Positions 8,125 through 10,516 of a stretch of 10,516 nt of DNA are shown piece by piece (positions within the stretch are counted from its first letter, which is position 1; every line of letters starts with the position of its first letter). Source of the DNA: Filomicrobium sp. GTDB lineage: Bacteria > Pseudomonadota > Alphaproteobacteria > Rhizobiales > Hyphomicrobiaceae. Location of the stretch: assembly GCA_021775655.1 (NCBI GenBank), contig JAJFHK010000264.1:1-10516 (forward strand), read 5' to 3'. Below the pieces are notes generated by a model, which saw only the letters and a list, made by a program, of their open reading frames with translations, was not told where the DNA came from and made no database searches. The position numbers were made by a program, and so were the translations under genes.

Positions 8125-9254
8125 CGGCTGAACACCGTCGCTGGATCGATCTTCGTCACCTTGACGATGGCCGAGACGGCGGAGATCGCACACATAAACA
8201 CTGTGACCGTGAAGAGTCCGGCGGCCAGTTGCGGCGTCATCACAATCGGCAGCGGCGTCGATTGGCTGGCCAGCACAATCAGCAATGCCAACACCATGCC
8301 GAGAAGATAGCCGATCACTGCACTTAGTCCTGCCTGCGTCAGGATCACTTTGTGTATGTAGCCCGACGACGACCCCAATGCACGCAGCGTCGCGAATTCA
8401 TTGATGTGATCTTTCGTGCTGGAATAGAGCGTCTGCGCGACAATCACGGTTCCAACGAGAATGCCAAGCAACGCACCGCCAATCAGCGCAACACCGGCAC
8501 CGGTCCGGAACAGCCACTGACGCAGGCTGCGCTGTCGGAATTCGGCTTTCGTTAGAACTTCCGCACCTTCAAGCCGACTCAAAAGATTATTTCGGACCTT
8601 CTCGATGTCCTGGTCGGGATATACTTTCACCAAATGGAATGTCGCAAGGTCAGAGCCCGGTGCACCAACTAGTGATCGGGCACGCGACAGCGGCATGTAT
8701 ACATATGGCGATTGTGTAAATGAACGGATACCTGAGGTGAGCGCGCCAACTTTAACACGCCCATTACCGATTTGGGCCGTACTCCCAATGCCGTCGACTC
8801 CAAGATCCTTAAGGTAGGTACTGTCAACGGCAATCGAATCCGGCGCCTTGATATCTTCCCAAGTCCCCGTCGTAAGCGACAACGGCTCCACCGCGCCTTC
8901 TTCGGCATCGGTTCCAACCACCACGACGCGTGTCGAACCTCCTGCGGGCTTGCGCCATTCCTGGAAGCGCACGACAAGCGGCGTCACGCGGGCTACGCCT
9001 TCGGTCGCCAACGCTTGGTGACGCTCACGTGAGCCCATCAGCATCCCGCCATCTTCAAAGCTCTTGGCCCCAAACGGCATGACCCACAGATCGGCATCGG
9101 CATGATCGATATTCGCCGTTATCATCCGGCTTGCACCCAGATACAGTCCGAGTTGAACCGCCACGAGGACTATAGAGAACAAAATGCCAACCAACGTCAC
9201 CGTAAGCCGGACCCGGTCATGGAATAGATTTCGGAAGGCAAGCGTAAAGATCAT
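8121..9254 (-). CDS. ABC exporter permease, FtsX/MacB domain family (DevC-like)
   Basis: This 377-residue inner-membrane protein has the DevC-type layout. A short cytoplasmic N-terminus with amphipathic character (LAFRNLFHDRVRLTVT) leads to TM1 (about 17-39). A periplasmic domain of about 210 residues begins with the DADLWVMPFGAKSFE region (53-67). Three TM helices follow at about 252-275, 306-329 and 341-365. The cytoplasmic loop EFATLRALGSSSGYIHKVILTQ (286-307) and the KIDPATVFSR ending are family hallmarks. The ATG at 9254 has AGGT six bases upstream (complement of 9261-9264) and matches the usual DevC start; a TTG at 9293 would add 13 residues. It is the first gene of the three-gene minus-strand operon and overlaps the ATPase start by four bases. 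Known relatives export glycolipids, peptides or drugs through TolC-type channels; which applies here cannot be told. Confidence 0.92.
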   Translation of the reverse strand: MIFTLAFRNLFHDRVRLTVTLVGILFSIVLVAVQLGLYLGASRMITANIDHADADLWVMPFGAKSFEDGGMLMGSRERHQALATEGVARVTPLVVRFQEWRKPAGGSTRVVVVGTDAEEGAVEPLSLTTGTWEDIKAPDSIAVDSTYLKDLGVDGIGSTAQIGNGRVKVGALTSGIRSFTQSPYVYMPLSRARSLVGAPGSDLATFHLVKVYPDQDIEKVRNNLLSRLEGAEVLTKAEFRQRSLRQWLFRTGAGVALIGGALLGILVGTVIVAQTLYSSTKDHINEFATLRALGSSSGYIHKVILTQAGLSAVIGYLLGMVLALLIVLASQSTPLPIVMTPQLAAGLFTVTVFMCAISAVSAIVKVTKIDPATVFSR

Positions 9255-9354
9255 TGGTGGACCTGACTTTTCACTTGTAACTTTGGATGGCAATGCAAAG
9301 CACCGCCTTAGAGAGCTAACTTATGGAGCGCTATTGGGCGAACCGGCACTTTAA

Positions 9355-9415
9355 AACGCCTCGGACTTCGAAATGGCCATACACCACGTTTACTCTAGCG
9401 AGTACATGAGGCGTT
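9355..9415. repeat. Nested inverted-repeat element in the divergent region
   Basis: Outer arms AACGCCTC (9355-9362) and GAGGCGTT (9408-9415) are perfectly complementary across 45 bases. Inside lie the palindromes TTCGAA (9367-9372) and ATGGCCAT (9373-9380), and a small hairpin TACTC-tagc-GAGTA (9391-9404). Read from the minus strand it would fall about 100-160 bases ahead of the permease start, so it could be a structured leader, an operator cluster or a small RNA. The repeats are visible directly; any function is inference. Confidence 0.4.
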
Positions 9416-9495
9416 CTATCACAAGCCTGCTTTCGTAAGGTTAATAATAGGCCAATACAGTGTTATTTTGGAACAATTCAATGAACTGCGGCATT

Positions 9496-9524
9496 TTGAA
9501 GTCAACTTTCGATACCGATATTGC
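9496..9524 (+). promoter_or_regulatory. Weak candidate promoter for the DUF2147 gene
   Basis: TTGAAG (9496-9501) and TATTGC (9519-9524) are separated by 17 bases, a sigma-70-like spacing about 100 bases before the ATG at 9622. Both boxes match the consensus only partly, so this is a tentative call. Confidence 0.2.
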
Positions 9525-9606
9525 CGAATAATGATATGAGACTGGATACCCGATTTGTGCCCTTTTGATGGTTCATCACGAAACGACGAATTCCAACCAT
9601 GCAAAT

Positions 9607-9611
9607 GAGGA
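9607..9611 (+). promoter_or_regulatory. Ribosome binding site deciding the DUF2147 start
   Basis: GAGGA lies ten bases before the ATG at 9622. It supports that start over the in-frame TTG/ATG pair at 9565-9570, which would put a polar, His/Asn-rich stretch before the signal peptide. Confidence 0.6.
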
Positions 9612-9621
9612 ATCCAAGCCG

Positions 9622-10119
9622 ATGCCTGTTTTCCCGACTTTTGGCCGCCCGGTACTGAACCTCGCTGCGATCGCCAGCAGTCTCCTCCTGGCTTCTTCCA
9701 CAGCATCGATATCCGCCGGGTCCGCAGAACTTGGGCTTTGGTATGACGATTCCGGTCGCGGAGCCGTCGAAATCGCGCCATGCGGAGACAAAATCTGCGG
9801 GCATATCGTCTGGTTGGAGGACAATCGTGGTTCCGACGGCAAGCCCCTTTACGATCGCTACAATCCAGATGCTGGCATGCGCGGTCGACCGATATGCGGA
9901 ATCCAAGTAATCGGCAACTTGTCCCCCCTAAGTGACGGCACCTTCGGTGCGGGATGGATCTATGATCCGAAAGTAGGAAAGAGTTACGACGTCAAAATAA
10001 ATCTTTCGAAACCCGATATTCTTCACGTTTATGGATATGCAGGATTAGAACTTTTAGGAAAGTCCCTTTTTTGGAAACGCGCGCCAGACGATCTACCCCG
10101 CTGCAGCGACAATCAGTAA
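9622..10119 (+). CDS. Secreted DUF2147 domain protein
   Basis: This 165-residue protein belongs to a widespread proteobacterial family of unknown function. Residues 1-35 look like a Sec signal peptide: Arg9, a hydrophobic core VLNLAAIASSLLLASS, then a small-residue stretch with likely cleavage after SAGSA, just before ELGLW. The mature part carries the family signature: GLWYDDSGRGAVEIAPCGDKICGHIVWLED in pieces (38-67), with the Cys pair at 54 and 59 likely to form a disulfide in the periplasm. RPICGIQVIG (89-98), GAGWIYDPKVGKSYDVKI (109-126), HVYGYAGLELLGKSLFWKR (135-153) complete a compact beta-rich domain. An additional Cys93 and Cys161 are present. It is monocistronic, transcribed away from the ABC operon, and followed by a terminator. 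A periplasmic role is supported by the signal peptide; the molecular function is unknown. Confidence 0.88.
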   Translation: MPVFPTFGRPVLNLAAIASSLLLASSTASISAGSAELGLWYDDSGRGAVEIAPCGDKICGHIVWLEDNRGSDGKPLYDRYNPDAGMRGRPICGIQVIGNLSPLSDGTFGAGWIYDPKVGKSYDVKINLSKPDILHVYGYAGLELLGKSLFWKRAPDDLPRCSDNQ

Positions 10120-10163
10120 CTGCCAAAGCTTCTCAATAAGTTTTCTGCGAATAGAGCCGGAAT

Positions 10164-10215
10164 AAAAAACAAAAAAAGACCGGGAATTGGCACTACCTCT
10201 TCCCGGTCTATACTT
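10164..10215. terminator. Rho-independent terminator, strongest for the minus-strand hydrolase gene
   Basis: AGACCGGGAA (10177-10186) pairs perfectly with TTCCCGGTCT (10200-10209) around a 13-base loop. Read on the minus strand the stem is followed by a long T-tract (complement of the A-runs at 10164-10177), about 45 bases past the hydrolase stop. On the plus strand the stem is followed by ATACTTTTATA, so it may also end the DUF2147 transcript. Confidence 0.85.
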
Positions 10216-10252
10216 TTATAGACTGCGCTCTACACGCGGTAGAAAAGTTGCC

Positions 10253-10516
10253 TCAGCCAGTAATCTCGACCACTTCTGCAGTCCGCTTTGGCGCCGCCGT
10301 CTTGCGCTCCTGGGCAATGCGATCGACGAGCCGGCTCGTGAAGTCGAGCGAACGTTCGAGAACAATATCGCGCTGCCGGTCGAGCGTTACGATGTGATAG
10401 CTATCGTCAAGTACGACAGCTTCGACGGGTCCGGAGAGTTTTGCCTGCAACGTCAAGGCGTTTCGCAGGTTAGACTGATCGTCGTGGCGCGGATGAGCAA
10501 TAAGCGTTGGTGCGGT
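10253..10516 (-). CDS. Alpha/beta hydrolase (carboxylesterase / serine aminopeptidase S33 type), C-terminal fragment
   Basis: The frame is open from the right edge to the stop at 10253-10255, giving the last 87 residues; the start lies beyond the window. The fragment begins TAPTLIAHPRHDDQSNLRNA and continues with the VVLDDSYHIVTLDRQRDIV block. In Est30-like and related carboxylesterases this pattern supplies the catalytic Asp (in the HDD segment) and the catalytic His (in SYHIVTLD), followed by a helix ending in a FTSRLVDRIAQ pattern. The nucleophile Ser would be upstream and cannot be checked. A basic 15-residue tail (QERKTAAPKRTAEVVEITG) follows the domain. The TTG at 10456 is internal and not the start. 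The gene converges on the DUF2147 gene with a shared terminator between them. Ester substrate unknown. Confidence 0.8.
   Translation of the reverse strand, partial: TAPTLIAHPRHDDQSNLRNALTLQAKLSGPVEAVVLDDSYHIVTLDRQRDIVLERSLDFTSRLVDRIAQERKTAAPKRTAEVVEITG

Larger units (their letters stand above)
9255..9621. other. Divergent intergenic region between the ABC operon and the DUF2147 gene
   Basis: These 367 bases carry no convincing gene. They must contain the minus-strand promoter of the ABC operon and the plus-strand promoter of the DUF2147 gene. The stretch 9430-9560 is AT-richer than its surroundings, as promoters usually are. The region also contains the nested inverted repeats described separately (9355-9415). 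I see no clear operator for a known regulator and no tRNA-like fold. Confidence 0.6.

Noticed and set aside
8125..8193. Longer ATPase with a GTG start at 8193
   Set aside because: The extension is a frame shadow of the permease C-terminus; the ATGA overlap at 8121-8124 is the usual coupling signal.
9255..9293. TTG start for the permease at 9293
   Set aside because: The added 13 residues are polar and unlike DevC-type starts; the ATG at 9254 has an AGGT six bases before it.

Overview
The window looks like an ordinary, densely packed chromosomal stretch of an alphaproteobacterium, most likely of the Hyphomicrobiales (rhizobial) order. This placement is inferred from moderately GC-rich codon use and the style of the proteins: an RND pump with the ILVDDAIVEIEN motif, a DUF533 protein starting MFDAKS, a DUF2147 protein, and a carboxylesterase-type hydrolase with an SYHIVTLD motif. 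The genus is not resolved. No rRNA, tRNA, CRISPR array, insertion sequence or phage gene is visible.

Left part, plus strand (1-4868): the end of a TetR-family repressor gene is followed, with stop/start overlaps of four bases and then one base, by a periplasmic adaptor and a 1039-residue RND (HAE1-type) inner-membrane pump. This is a self-contained, probably autoregulated drug or toxicant efflux operon. A separate plus-strand gene follows (4979-6106), encoding a DUF533/TerB-like membrane-associated protein with a Gly/Ser-rich N-terminal half that repeats a short Asp-Leu-Leu motif. It ends at a strong hairpin terminator (6134-6170).

Middle, minus strand (9254 down to 6225): three overlapping genes encode an FtsX/DevC-type permease, a MacB/LolD-type ATPase and a DevB-type adaptor, in that order. 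Together they form a DevBCA-like ABC exporter. It converges on the DUF533 gene, and the 6134-6170 hairpin probably stops transcription from both sides.

A 367-base divergent region (9255-9621) separates the ABC operon from a plus-strand gene for a small secreted DUF2147 protein (9622-10119). It holds a nested set of inverted repeats (9355-9415) that is the least explained structure in the window. A U-tracted hairpin (about 10164-10215) then separates this gene from the convergent, right-truncated C-terminal part of an alpha/beta hydrolase (10516 down to 10253).

The main theme is envelope export: two complete sets of inner-membrane pump plus adaptor, neither with its own outer-membrane channel gene here, so both presumably share a TolC-type channel encoded elsewhere. 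I found no convincing new biological system. The items most worth checking are the nested repeat element, the repeat-bearing N-terminal half of the DUF533 protein, and the unknown substrate of the DevBCA-like exporter.
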